From Microvelia longipes (taxonomy: Eukaryota; Arthropoda; Insecta; Hemiptera; Veliidae): a stretch of DNA of 64,000 nt. Positions 1-11,418 of the stretch are shown in pieces. Each line of letters begins with the position of its first letter. The first letter of the stretch is position 1. The position numbers and the translations under genes are program-made. The notes beneath the pieces were generated by a model. It saw only the letters and a program-made list of their open reading frames with translations. It made no database searches and was not told the origin of the DNA. The stretch spans positions 76,010,111 through 76,074,110 of the forward strand of contig JACMZG010000008.1 of assembly GCA_018340805.1 (NCBI GenBank). Direction: 5' to 3'.

Positions 1-94
1 GCTAAGGGGTGGCTGGCCGGGAAACGGTCCAGGTGAGCCACTACCGCGACGGCCCCTCTGAGACACATGCCTCCCCACCATACCCCCGAGCATC
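1..94 (-). CDS. possible coding exon cut by the window edge
   Basis: The first ~94 bases are clearly GC-rich against AT-rich surroundings. Read on the minus strand they follow a good 3' splice acceptor (pyrimidine-rich stretch ending CATTTGTTTCAG, exon starting at 94). The frame beginning ATGCTC at 93 stays open to the edge, giving about 31 residues rich in Gly, Pro, Ser and Arg. I do not recognise a family. An alternative reading is a + strand exon ending at the donor-like CAG/GTGAGC near 31-38. Which strand is coding cannot be decided from 94 bases, and a short GC-rich repeat is also possible. Confidence 0.3.
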
Positions 95-1490
95 CTGAAA
101 CAAATGATAAATCAAACTCACGTTACAAAAATAAATTAACCATTTCATAACAGTTTGTAATCATCACTTCAAGAATATCCAATGGCAGTTTTTATAAGTA
201 GCAAATTTTCTTCTACAAGTGGCGAAAGCCACTGAAGGATTCCAAACAAGGAAACAATATTTCCAATATCTAGGGCTATAGGGATTCCAAAGGAAGTTGT
301 GTTTACTCTAAAAACAATATTCTCACATTTAAGGAACGGGATTATGCAAAATAGGTTCAAAACTGAAATAATATCTATAAGAAATCACTCACTTCCCCAA
401 ATTGTTAAGTTTCAACAACATTTGGTCAGGGTAGAAGTTAATTTTACTTGATTAAGGGAAAATTTGATTTTGACTAAACAGGACAAATTGTTTTAAAATG
501 AGATTCTGTTAGTTGCAAAACAAATTTTCAAAACTCTGCAGGTTTCTTAAAAATGTACTTACGAAACTAAAATAGTTTACTAAGACTTTATACATTAAGA
601 AGTTAAACATGATTTGATTTATCAAGGCATACGTTTTCCTTACCTACTTCGGTTCCTTAAGGAACGCTTAGAACACCAAAAAGAAGCCTTACGTCGTTGA
701 TGAGCGTTCTAGAATTATGGTTTCCGAAATCAAGTTTAAATTGTATACCCTTTTTGGTATTCGCTTAAAGTCTCTTCAAGGGACCCTTAAAGCATCCTTA
801 AAAATCCCTTGATTCATGGAAGCATAAATAGAGTCTCGAGGAAGCGTTAAGGGGTCATATAGGATTCTTTAAAAAAAGGATTACTTTAAGAAATCCTTAA
901 GGCTTCTTAAGGATCCTTTAAGGGATTCTTAGAAAAGCAGTAAGGGATTCTTAAGAAAGCGGTATAGTAACCTTAAGGAATAGGATAGGTTTTGGTAAGG
1001 GTAATCTTTGATTTAGGGTATTGAACTTTGTCATTCAGCATCTGTAGCTACGAGTCACATTTGCTTAAAATTAGAAACTGGGTGAACCACGAGTTTTTTG
1101 TAGTGGTTTCTTCTATTTTAACAAGTCACACGATCGTGAAAGAGGAAAGCAAACAAACGGAATAAACGTTCGTGTTCGTAACTGGACAGGTTTGAACATA
1201 ATAATTATCATAGAGCCTTAAACAGAGAATAATAAATATATGTGATTAATTACTATTAGTGAGCAAAAAAACATCATCAACATATACAAAAGAAGGTAAC
1301 ATTTGTAATTTAAATTATGTTAAGTTTGATTAAAGAAAATGCGTACAATAGTAGACTATGCAACTAGCCCTTAAAATGAGGCTTTTCCTGTGGACATGTT
1401 TTGTTGACAAGCGAAGCAAGTTACGTTAACTATAATTTTACTTTTATTTATGTAGAAATTTTCCTTTATTTAATTTACTTAAATTTTCAG
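95..1490. other. AT-rich intergenic DNA, no gene seen
   Basis: No convincing coding region. The part at about 645-990 is rich in CCTTAAGG-type palindromes and is listed separately. The rest is unremarkable AT-rich DNA; a 63-codon open frame on the minus strand at 169-360 shows nothing family-like. Confidence 0.6.
645..990. repeat. degenerate CCTTAAGG-rich low-complexity block
   Basis: Short motifs such as CCTTAAGG, CCTTTAAGG, AAGGGATTCTTA and AAGGATCC recur irregularly on both strands over ~350 bases. It reads as a decayed short-period tandem repeat with self-complementary units. No function is assigned. Confidence 0.5.
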
Positions 1491-1610
1491 AGCGGCTGTA
1501 AAGTAAAATCTTAGAGTCGGGGGACGTAAAAAATATTAATTTCACGTTAGCAATAAAATCGCTCCGTTCTAATATTTTTTAATGTCTTAAGTTGACACTT
1601 AACAGCCGCC
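1491..1610. repeat. ~120-bp imperfect foldback
   Basis: The left arm starts GCGGCTGTAAAGT and contains ACGTAAAAAATATTA. The right arm is its inverse (TAATATTTTTTAATGT, then ACTTAACAGCCGC). The arms pair over ~40 bases each with small indels around a ~25-base centre. Size and symmetry fit a decayed MITE or a large hairpin. I could not identify a target-site duplication. Confidence 0.5.
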
Positions 1611-3415
1611 CTCACAAAAGGTACTTAAGATTTCATTAATGAATCTTTAGCAAATAAAAAAGTCATTCACTAATAAATATGAGCCAAAGAAAAGTCACTT
1701 CTTGCCATTTCTGTCAATTATTATGTAATAAATCTTAACTTTCTTTAACTTCGACACACCTTGACTCATGTTATGCGCTTCTGTGTTCAATCCCATGGTG
1801 GTCCCAAAATGAAACTTATAACTACTAGTTTAAGCTCTTTTTAGAATTTTTTTTAAAACTTGTAACTAATTATCTAAAAGTATGTAGAATCTATTTAAAA
1901 GTGCGAAGTTTAAGCTTTCAAACGCCACCAAAATAAAAATCATACCCTATCCAAAATGTTAGATACAGCCATTTTTGTAATAAAAGAAATGTTGAAAAAT
2001 CACATTTATATAAAATTTACCACCCAACTGCGGCAATATGGCTGCACCAAATGGGCTGAGAAATTGGGGTTTTTCTTTCTTCTATGGTGCCTACCTGTCA
2101 GCTAAAATATAGTAAAATTAGTGACATCAAGTCCAAAAGTGTACTTTTTTGTGTTGATTTGACATGGAATGACCCCTATAGCTTAATACACTTTTAGTTT
2201 ATGAAGGATAGTTCAAATAAATTATCGTTAACTTCAGATACTACTTAGTTCTTAATGGTTGGCACTAACATCAGAGCTAGAGGTATAATCCAGAAATGCT
2301 TAATTGAGCAATGGTTTTAATTGAGAATTTTAATTAATTGAGCAATTGTTGGCAATGGTTGATCTCTGATTAGGCATCAAGGCTCTATCTCTATCTAGTC
2401 ATTATTATTTTAAATATTAAAATGTTTAGTACAGTGTCACAGCTGACAAATGCAGGTAAATAATTTCTGTAATAAGTTTATAAATGGTAATTAATTATGT
2501 TAATGTTTATCAAGAATTACCACTTTTTTAAATATATATTTTAAACCCGTATAATATTTTTCAAATATATATTTTTAAACATTTTAATTATGTAACATTT
2601 TTTAACATCATTGACGAATGGAGTTAACAAATTTTAAGGTTAGAGATGTAAAGCAAAGGGCTATGAAAAGCCAAAACATCATGTCAAAGTGTTTGTTGGT
2701 TCAGTGTATTTCATTGACTAGATGCGTTTAATAGAGTGTTCAAAGTCCGGACGGCATTACGAGACTGTATACTATTATGTAATACACAACATTCTCTTAT
2801 ATGAAATATACTATCTCGCTAGACCATGTCATTCTCTCGCTACATTTACTATCCTCAAATCTTTCTACATGGTTGATTACTTTTGCAACAACCTAACAAA
2901 AGAATATTTCATCATTAGTTATATTCAATTTCAAATTATATGCCTTGTTTTACTTCGAGATCTATCAGTTAAATAGGAGCCATTGCTGTATTTCTAAAGT
3001 GTAATTGAAAGATAAGTGACTAAATGATCCTCTTTTCACAATTAGGCTCTTCCTGATCAACCAATCCAGTACGAATTTTAATAAATGTAAATTTATAATA
3101 ATTCTATTTATCTAATTAATTCATAGACTAATATTTATAGAATATATATCGTAAATAATTCACGAAATATTGGAATGGTTTTAAGGTAATTCTAATAGTA
3201 CTAAAGTAAATATATTCTATGGATACCTAGTTTTTAAATAATTATTTAAATTAAATTTTTATCCAAAATGGAGAAGGTTGCTCACTCTTACAATTACGGC
3301 CAAATTTTAGCAAAATTTCTTTAGAAAAATTCGATAATAGGATAGTCAAGAGTAGAACTTTTGACTATGGCCAAAATCCGTTTTAGACGTACCAAAAACC
3401 GAAAAATTCGATTTG
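1611..3415. other. AT-rich intergenic DNA, no gene seen
   Basis: Nothing family-like was found. An 84-codon open frame at 2722-2976 (+) has no recognisable domain, and its composition follows the local base composition. Confidence 0.6.
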
Positions 3416-3462
<47 letters not shown>

Positions 3463-3532
3463 ATATTAAAAAACACTCCGTAAAAAAATCCAGCAAGTCT
3501 TGCGTAAAAATGATCATAGTTTACGCCAGATG

Positions 3533-3583
<51 letters not shown>
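3416..3583. repeat. two (TA)n microsatellite tracts
   Basis: TA dinucleotide tracts at about 3416-3467 and 3533-3583 flank a ~65-base unique spacer. Open frames of alternating Tyr/Ile across them are artefacts of the repeat. Confidence 0.95.
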
Positions 3584-3589
<6 letters not shown>

Positions 3590-4349
3590 TTGCGTGTATG
3601 TGTAATGTGTGTACGATATTTATTTTTGTTGCTAGATGTGTCAATGAGACACGACAAGTTTCGAAAATGAAACTTGGTACAAAAGTTCCAAGTTCCCAAA
3701 CCCCATCGTTTGTTAAATATGTATGACGTCATTAACCCACAATGACGTCATAAGATAGACCCCACAAACATTTATCAGAATCACGAATCTTCTAAAATTG
3801 TTTAGATTGGGCTGAAATTTTTACACATGTACCACTATGTATGGTTTATTGATGTAGTTTGATGAAGTAGTTTATGATGTAGTTTTATATATTGACATAT
3901 TATATAATCAAGATGTGAAGTTTCATTTATTTACTGTTTGGGGGCTAAATTACGGGATGCTTAAATGATACAAATGTACTTTAATATTGTTATTGCAAAA
4001 CTTGTTTCATTACAGCGAATAAATTCGTTTGTAAAGAGTAATTACTATTTTAATTTGTAGAGTAATTACAAAGTTAATTTGTAAACTACTTTACTTTTTG
4101 TAGTTTTCAAAATGTTGGTACTAATCAGGTTTAGAGTACAACATGTTTTTACGTCAAATGATAACTTTTATAAAGAAGTTTTTTGACGATTTTTTGGCCA
4201 TCAGTTCAAAAAAGCCTCCAAGAGAGAAGTAGGTTAAAAATCGAGTTTACGAAGCAAAGTTCTTTTGATAAAAACTTTTTGTTTAGTTAAAATTAAGATT
4301 ATATTAAAACAATATTAAATATTTTGTAACACATGTCTAATAAGTACCA
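3584..4349. other. non-coding stretch with two CRE-type palindromes
   Basis: No gene. Two TGACGTCA palindromes lie at 3724-3731 and 3743-3750. The first sits in ATGACGTCATTAACCC, which also occurs at about 24852 inside a dispersed repeat, so this piece is probably a relic of that repeat and not a promoter. Confidence 0.5.
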
Positions 4350-4940
4350 TAATGGTACAGTACGTAAATAAGTGAAGTGATTGATATAGTTCATACACTG
4401 ACAGTAAGTTTGTGAAGTAAGTGAGACAGTTATTCCACAAGCAGTAGATGGGTGAACTGATTGATACAGTTGATACACAAGCAGGTTGGTGGATCGACTG
4501 CGAGAGAGTTAATGCACAAGCAGTTGGTAGGTACAGTGTCTGGAGACAGTTAATACACTGACAGAAGGTTTGTGGAGTGATTGTGATACAGTTAATACAC
4601 GAGCAATAAATGGGTGATGTGACTGGTAAAGTTGATAGACAAGCAGGCTGGTGGAGCGACTGCGAGAGAGTTAATGCAGTTGGTAGGTACAATGTCTGCA
4701 GACAGTTAATAAACTGACAGTAGGTTTGTGGAGTGATTGTGAGACAGTTAACGCACCAGCATTAGATAAGAAGTGTGAGTGAGACAGTTAATACACCAGC
4801 ATTAGATAAGAAGTGTGAGTGAGACAGTTAATACACAAGCAGAAGGTAGGTGGAGCGATTGTGATAAAGCTGTTACACTGGCAGTAGGTAAATGGAGTGA
4901 TTGTGAGACAGTTAATACGCAGGCAGGTGGAATGAGAAAT
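4350..4940. repeat. ~42-bp minisatellite with ~160-bp higher-order period
   Basis: The unit resembles TGGAGTGATTGTGAGACAGT followed by TAATACACAAGCAGTAGGTA and recurs about 14 times with substitutions. The variant with ACTGACAG and a TTTGTG(G/A)AG continuation returns near 4389, 4551 and 4707, a ~160-base spacing that equals about four units. That indicates block duplication. Two adjacent units near 4755-4830 are almost identical, indicating recent duplication. A 61-codon open frame at 4815-5000 is a by-product of the repeat. Confidence 0.85.
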
Positions 4941-7430
4941 CGATTAGACGTTCACTGTGTGAATGGGAGGTTTAAAGACTGTAGAAAAGTAGTCAACTAA
5001 TAGTGCGAAGGGAGTCAAAAAGACTCAAGTCTCCCTTTCATTGGTTGTGAAGAAGGTTGGTGAGAAATCGAACAAAAACGGTTCGTTCTTTATCTAATAT
5101 TGTAGAGTCGTGGTTTCAGTGTCCTTTCAGATTTGTGGTAACAGGAAGAACTCTCTCTTTTCCATGCTTTCCCTTCCCTAAAGTATAAAATGACGTATAT
5201 TATTCATCTAAAGCTTTTTTACAAATATTTTTTTACACTCAATCTTTATAATTCTTTAATTGTAATTTTTCAGTTTTATTTTACATTTTCATATCAGCAT
5301 TTAGTTTAAAATCAACAGAAAGATGTTTGTACCATAATAAAACTTCTTCTCAGCGAAGATTAAAAAGAAAATCATATAACTCTGTTATTGAAGGTTGAAT
5401 TGTTCAAAACTTAAATTGTTTTAAATCGTCGTTATAGAAACATAATGTAATATATTTAGAGTATAATTTAAATTATATAGGGTAGGGGATAGTTTAAATT
5501 AAGAAGAGTAGGGTATAAATTAAATTATACCCTGCACAAAAGTAAATTTGTTTGCCAAATGTTTTAAGAAACATTTTCAGTAAATAATTATTTTACTTTT
5601 ATTATTTAAAACAAATAATAATTTTTAACAAAATGTGTGAGCAATAATACGTTAATGAAAAGACTATGCTTCCAAATTAAAGTATCGCATGAATGCTGTT
5701 CCTTCAAAAAATTAAGAGCAGTGAAAGAATATTCTTTTAAAATATACCAACTCAGAGCTTAGTGATATTAAACGACCCAAACTATGTAGACAGAAAACTA
5801 TTTAAAGTTATTGTAAACCGACATATAAAGCTCCAATGTAAACATGTTGGCACTGAAACTAATGCTAAAAATTTACAAAAACAGTAACAATTTTGAGATG
5901 ATATGAGTGAAAATCAATCACAAATTTGCTACCAGAACAAATATATAAAATAAGGAATGAAAAAAAAACTTAGAGAGAGGAAAATGTGGTAAGAATGCAA
6001 TTCCATTAAAAATATGTTGAGTTGACGAAGAGTTAATCTATGCTTTCTATTGAAAGAGCTGTTGAGTTATTACAGCGTAAGGCTGCAACAGATGGCTGCG
6101 GTTCTGGGTAAAGAAACTAGAGGGAAATGAGAGTTTTGATAAACCAACGGTGACTTGGTATTGATTTTCCACTATATTTAGAAAGCCTGAGTGCCTGAGG
6201 AAAAATCGGTCTAAAAGGTAAAAAAGACCTGTATTTCCTGTTGGAACAGATATAACAGTACCTTTATATCTTATAGATTCTTATATTCCAATAGAGTGAA
6301 TTATAAAGAAATGATTGTACAGAGGGAAGTAAAGTGAAGAGGGTATAGATAGAATTTGTTGAGTATTGCGTCGGGTCATGGACTGTGTCTGTATGAGATT
6401 GTTGTTTGTTTCTTGTTCTCTATGTGCTAGTGATTGGGCTTGAGAAAATGTGATTTTATCGTAATTGGAGGGAGTTACTGTTGCTATGGCTACAGGTGGA
6501 AGGTTGGCTTAGCAACAGGTTGGAGCTTTCCATCCACAACTAATTATCAATGCCCTTCCTCTTGGTTCTTGCTATTTAATATAATCCTTTTTCCCAGTAA
6601 AGGCCTGTCTGTCGCTTCCAGGTAGAGGGGCTCTTTTCATACCCCAACTCTTTAAAATACTCTTATATTAGATTATTCATTTTTCAACTTTTTTAATTAC
6701 AGAAACAAATATTTTCACCTCTAAAGAACCAAGCCTTATCGAGTAAGGAAAGGTCGAGTTTCCCTATTAATTTTCAAATAATTGAAGCACATCTTGTATT
6801 AATTTAATATTTCCTTAAATTACTTGAATTTTACGACGTTATTACTTTTTAAAGTACTTTTCGCGTCGGAAAGAAATTAAGTTTATTGGCATTAAAGAGT
6901 TTAGTGTTAAACTTTATTTCGCATAAATTTATTTATTATTGTAGTGACGGTTAAACTTCAATTTATTTTCTTTAAATAGCTCATAAAAGTTCTTTGCGCA
7001 AAGCCGCATTTTAAAATGTCTTTAACAGAGGATTTTACGTCTTTATTAGCCACACTAATGCGAAGTTACAATAAAATGTCGCAATGGGTCTATAAAACCC
7101 CCAAACACCATTGTCCTGAATATTGTAAAGTTAAAACGCATATCGATTACTCTGCGGTGCGCTGTATTTTATTGTTAGTCTACTTTTAAAATTACATTTT
7201 GGTAAGAAAAATGACGCGTTATTTGTTTTATAATAAATGCTTCCTTAGTATTAAAAGGGGAGGATCCAGTTTTGCAGAGCAATATTATTTAAACGCATGG
7301 GAGACCTGTTGAATTCAATGTGGAGTCTAGAATAATATTCATACCGTACTCAAATCTTCAAGTTTAGAGACCTTTTATTAGAGAGAAATTTATAACTTTT
7401 TCCAGTGTTTAAAGGCTTTTTATCGATACT
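4941..7430. other. AT-rich intergenic DNA, no gene seen
   Basis: No coding exon is supported. The stretch around 6850-7430 may belong to the 5' LTR side of the BEL/Pao element that follows the gap, but I found no matching second LTR to prove it. Confidence 0.5.
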
Positions 7431-7615
7431 NNNNNNNNNNNNNNNNNNNNNNNNNNNNNNNNNNNNNNNNNNNNNNNNNNNNNNNNNNNNNNNNNNNNNN
7501 NNNNNNNNNNNNNNNNNNNNNNNNNNNNNNNNNNNNNNNNNNNNNNNNNNNNNNNNNNNNNNNNNNNNNNNNNNNNNNNNNNNNNNNNNNNNNNNNNNNN
7601 NNNNNNNNNNNNNNN
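7431..7615. other. assembly gap (185 N)
   Basis: Run of N, so contents are unknown. It probably hides part of the 5' LTR of the BEL/Pao element. Translations running through it are meaningless. Confidence 1.
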
Positions 7616-7912
7616 AGAATTTCTTTTATTTTATTTTTATTAAATTTAACAGCTTGTCAATTTTATTTTTACTTTTAATTATAACTTTCGTGGTATCGAA
7701 TTCATTCGAAATTTCCTTTATTATTTTAGTTATTATTATAGGAATTATTTTATTCTTTAATTTAATAAATTTTTTTTAGTGTCGAAGTAGGCATTTTTCT
7801 GAACTTAAATTGTTTTGAATTTAAATTTTATTTAATAGACTATTGTCATTATAATTTTATAATAAATCCTTCTATTTTCTCTTTTTATTAATTTTAGTTA
7901 CTCTTTATCATC
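7616..7912 (+). mobile_element. BEL/Pao 5' leader, possible LTR end and primer site
   Basis: AT-rich DNA directly upstream of the gag start. At about 7779 the string AGTGTCGAAGTAGG resembles the start of a tRNA primer-binding site as seen just inside 5' LTRs (TGGTGTC-type). That would put the LTR end near 7778. This is a weak assignment: the upstream part is lost in the gap, and no 3' LTR copy of this sequence was found. Confidence 0.3.
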
Positions 7913-8225
7913 ATGTCTGACTCAGCAACTCAACTTCGTATACTCATCGCCAAACGAAATAACTGTTTGAAAAAACTGACTCTGATGCTTGACACGGGCA
8001 AGCAAGTGAAAAAAGACGCTTCTAAGCTACCTAATTTTAAGGTACGATACTCTCAAATAGAAACTATTTATACTAAATTTGAGGAGTTATTGCGATCGTA
8101 TCAATCTTTTGACTTTAGAATTAGAACCTGAGAAGGAGATGACTTAAGCACTTTAAAGCATTTGAAGATGTTTATTTTCAAGTACAAGCAATTGCTGGAC
8201 ACTTATTAAGTCGACCAACCTGTTT
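7913..8225 (+). pseudogene. BEL/Pao gag N-terminal remnant
   Basis: Starts ATG at 7913 (MSDSATQLRI). About 72 codons are open and rich in Lys, Leu and Arg, as in the N-terminal region before the DUF1759 domain of BEL/Pao Gag. After a frame change near 8130 the typical FEDVYFQVQAIAGHLL stretch continues the domain to about 8205. The rest of Gag (including zinc knuckles), the aspartic protease and most of the reverse transcriptase are absent: the next recognisable protein is the end of the reverse transcriptase at ~8230. Stops and frameshifts show that the copy is dead. Confidence 0.75.
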
Positions 8226-8557
8226 CTGTTTACATAATGACGTGTATATTACGATGCTTTTTGTGGTGTTCGTCTAAGTATGAAGCACAACAATGTATGT
8301 CTCAGCTTAAAGCCTTACTTTATCAGGGAGGCTTTGAACTTCGAAAATGGAGCTCAAACTGCCCTGACCTTTTGTCTGACATACCGGAAGCATACCGTCA
8401 AAGTCCAGTTACTTTTGATCCTGACGGTAGGAACTTTTAAAAATCTTAGGTGTACAGTGGGATCCCGTAACCGATTCTTTCACTTATAAAACTTTATTCA
8501 TCGATGGTCCTTGCACCAAAAGATCTATTTTGTCTCATATAGCACGCCTATGACCCC
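8226..8557 (+). pseudogene. BEL/Pao reverse transcriptase C-terminal remnant
   Basis: Begins around the catalytic YxDD box, which is damaged by frameshifts (about 8245-8270), and continues with YEAQQCMSQLKALLYQ and GGFELRKWSSN. That is the hallmark connection of BEL/Pao polymerases. Then follow KILGVQWDPVTD and, after another frame change, the IARLYDPLGWLSPV motif leading into RNase H. Upstream fingers and palm are missing, so no polymerase activity is possible. Confidence 0.85.
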
Positions 8558-9597
8558 TTGGGCTGGTTAAGTCCAGTTATATTTCGCTTAAAGTGCTTAA
8601 TGCAACATTTATGGCGATTAGGCTTAACTTGGGATGCTTCTGTTCCTAATTATATTGCTGAAGAATGGTCAATCCATTGTGAACAGTTTTCTGTTCTTTC
8701 TTCGGTCTTGATTCCGCGTTTTATACTAAACCCTCACTACATTGAGGTAAAGCTGGTTGGCTATAGTGATGCCTCAGATAGGGGTTATTGTGGTGTGGTA
8801 TATTTATGCGTCATCACTGGCAATTGTGTTCAGTCTCACTTATTACTTGCTAAGTCTAAAGTAGCTCCCTTAAAAACTTTATCGATACCTCGGCTTGAAC
8901 TTTGTGCCGCGGTACTTCTTGCTAAGCTACTTAAATATTCTTATGATATTTTTCCAAGACTACGCACTCTATTTCTGAAATATTAGCCTTTTCCGACTCT
9001 ACCACCGTGTTGAGTTGGCTTAAAACTCCTACTTTTAAACTTAAAACTTTTGTGGCCTCTCGAGTAAATCAAGTTTTAGAACTTATACCACCCGCTGTTT
9101 GGCATTATGTATCTTCTGAACTCAACCCAGCCGATTGTGCCTCTCGTGGCTTACATCCTAAACAACTCGTTGATCATAATTTATGGTGGCAGGGCCCTCC
9201 TTGGCTTTCTCGACCATACCATGAGTGGCCTATTCATAATGATTTTCAAGTTTTAACGGAACTACCTGAACTTAAAAGTACAGGCATTGTTAACGCGTTT
9301 CATCAAACTTTAGATTTATCAAACCGCGCTAGTGGTATACCTATTACTAAGTTTTCATTACTTTTCAGATTGATTCGTTCTACTGCTTGGTATTATCGAT
9401 TATTATCTGTTTTAAGACTACCTGCCTCAGAGCGAAAGTTGGGACCTTTATCCACAAAAGCTCGATTTTGCTCACTCTAGGATTATTCGTGAAGTTCAGT
9501 TAGACGCTTTTAAAGATGATATGTTTTTATTGGCATCTAATAAAGAGTGCCGTACTATTGCGCTTAGACGATTGAATCCTTTCCTTGACGACGCGGG
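8558..9597 (+). pseudogene. BEL/Pao RNase H and connection to integrase
   Basis: The first segment (8558-8986) carries the RNase H signature SDASDRGYCGVVYL and SIPRLELCAAVLLAKLL. After a frameshift at ~8985 the second segment (9007-9480) has FSDSTTVLSWLK, WHYVSSELNPADCASRG and LWWQGPPWL, which is the classical end of the BEL/Pao RNase H region. Another frame change at about 9470 precedes the integrase. At least two frameshifts interrupt the original polyprotein. Confidence 0.88.
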
Positions 9598-10809
9598 TTG
9601 CCTCAGGGTGGGGGTAGACTTAAGCACGCACGTCTACCTGAAAATTCTATTCATCCTTTTATTCTACCTTCTAAAGGTCATTTCATCAATATTTTGATTG
9701 ATAGTTATCATGTTCGGTACTTGCATATTGGACCTCGTGCCCTTCAGTCTCTACTTTGTAGAACTTATTGGATTTTATCAGTCCGTAATACAATTCGTTC
9801 TAGACTTTCTAAGTGCAATACTTGTTTTCGCTTCAACGCTTCTCCTTTAACCCCTCAGATGGCGGACTTACCTACGTCTAGAATTACTCCTTGCAGCCCT
9901 TTTTTGAATGTTGGCATTGATTTCGGTGGTCCTTTTTCGATCAAAGCTAGTAAACTTAGAAACGCCAAAGTTTTAAAATGTTACCTATGTTTGTTTGTGT
10001 GCATGTCTACAAAGGCTGTGCATCTCGAGACTGTGTCTGATTTGTCAAGCAGTGCTTTCTTAGCGGCCTTTGATAGATTTGTAGCTCGACGTGGACTTTG
10101 TGTTAACGTCTACACCGACTGCGGTACCAACTTCGTAGGTGCCCATCGTTATTTAAACGAGCTCTACCAAGTTTTATTGTCTTCGAATTCCGTTATTGCC
10201 GGCCATCTTAGTGATTTAAAGATAAATTGGTACTTTAACGTCCCCACTGCTAGCCACATGGGTGGACTTTGGGAAGCGGGGATTAAATCTACAAAGTATC
10301 ATCTAAGACGTATTTTACAGGAACGAGTCTTAACCTTCGAAGAACTGTCTACTTTATTTTCAAAAGTTGAAGCCGTCCTTAATTCTCGTCCGCTGTGTTC
10401 CTTGTCTCCGGACCCCAGCGAGATAAACGTCCTCACTCCAGGTCATTTTCTTATTGGCCGACCTCTTGTCGCGGTACCCGAGTCTGAGCTGAGTGATATC
10501 CGTGTCAATCGCCTTGATCGTTGGCAGCTAATTCAGCAAGCCACACAACACTTTTGGCAGAGATGGAGCCGAGAATATCTCCATACCCTTCAACAAAGAT
10601 CTAAATGGTTATCGTCTCAAGACCAATTAAATATCGGCGATATTGTTCTTATTATCAATGAGAAAACTGCCCCATTACATTGGAACTTAGGAAGAGTAAT
10701 ATCTTTGCACCCAGGCAAAGACGGCATCGCTCGTTCTGCTACTCTTCAAACCCAGCAGGGCAATCTTCACCGACCTTTAGTCAAACTTTGCCCTCTTCCA
10801 ACTCAATAA
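9598..10809 (+). mobile_element. BEL/Pao integrase, open reading frame of 403 codons
   Basis: Open from an internal ATG at 9598 to the stop at 10807-10809; the native protein would begin further upstream in another frame. Domains in order: an H2C2 zinc-binding domain (HVRYLH with CNTC); an integrase core with GIDFGGPF (Asp codon 9919-9921), YTDCGTNF (Asp 10117-10119) and GGLWEAGIKS (Glu 10273-10275), giving a complete D,D,E triad; and a DUF5641 C-terminal domain (RWQLIQQATQHFWQRW; NLGRVISLHPGKDGI). In contrast to the rest of the element this part has no stop. That suggests recent decay by deletion and a few frameshifts, or chance retention. It is not expected to act alone. Confidence 0.92.
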
Positions 10810-11410
10810 TTAAATTATCCTTTCCTTAAGAAGTTCCTTTTCTTTTCCTTTATTATTATTATTATTTTTTAGTAATTCTCTTTTTATACTTTAAGTAGGT
10901 TCATTTTTTTGTTCTTTTAATTCATTTTATTTTTTTTTGTACGATTTTTTTTACACTGACTTTGCTTACGTCACAGGTTAAGCTTTATGTTTGTATTTTT
11001 TTTTTGGAAATCCATTTGATTTCGGTGAGGGGTATGTACAATCCTCATATATCTATCCTTCCTTACCTTGTTATACGTCACATCAGTCACGTGACCGATG
11101 CAGTTATCGGAGGGAAGGTTCAGTTGCTTTTCCGAGAGACCCGGCGTCGCCTCGCTACACTCATTTACTTTGGTTTTATGTGCGTAAGTTGCCATTTGGC
11201 TTCCTTTCTTTTATATATTTTATATTATATCTATATTGTTTCCTCCCCTTACAGTCCGAATTTCCGAAGGATTGAACATACACATACATAAATACATATA
11301 TCTATATATTTATTGTATGTTATTATTATACATTATATTACATATTATATTATGCATTACATTATATGTCATATTTTATCATATTATTATAGACCATAGA
11401 ATTTTTTATA
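10810..11410 (+). mobile_element. BEL/Pao 3' untranslated region and possible 3' LTR start
   Basis: The pyrimidine-rich tail after the integrase stop is followed at about 11025-11034 by a polypurine-like GGTGAGGGG tract directly before TGTACAATCC. This is the arrangement expected at the start of a 3' LTR (polypurine tract then TG). No matching 5' LTR is visible because of the gap, so the boundary is a proposal. The end near 11280-11410 is AT-rich with TATA-type microsatellite. Confidence 0.35.
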
Positions 11411-11418
11411 TTTAATTT

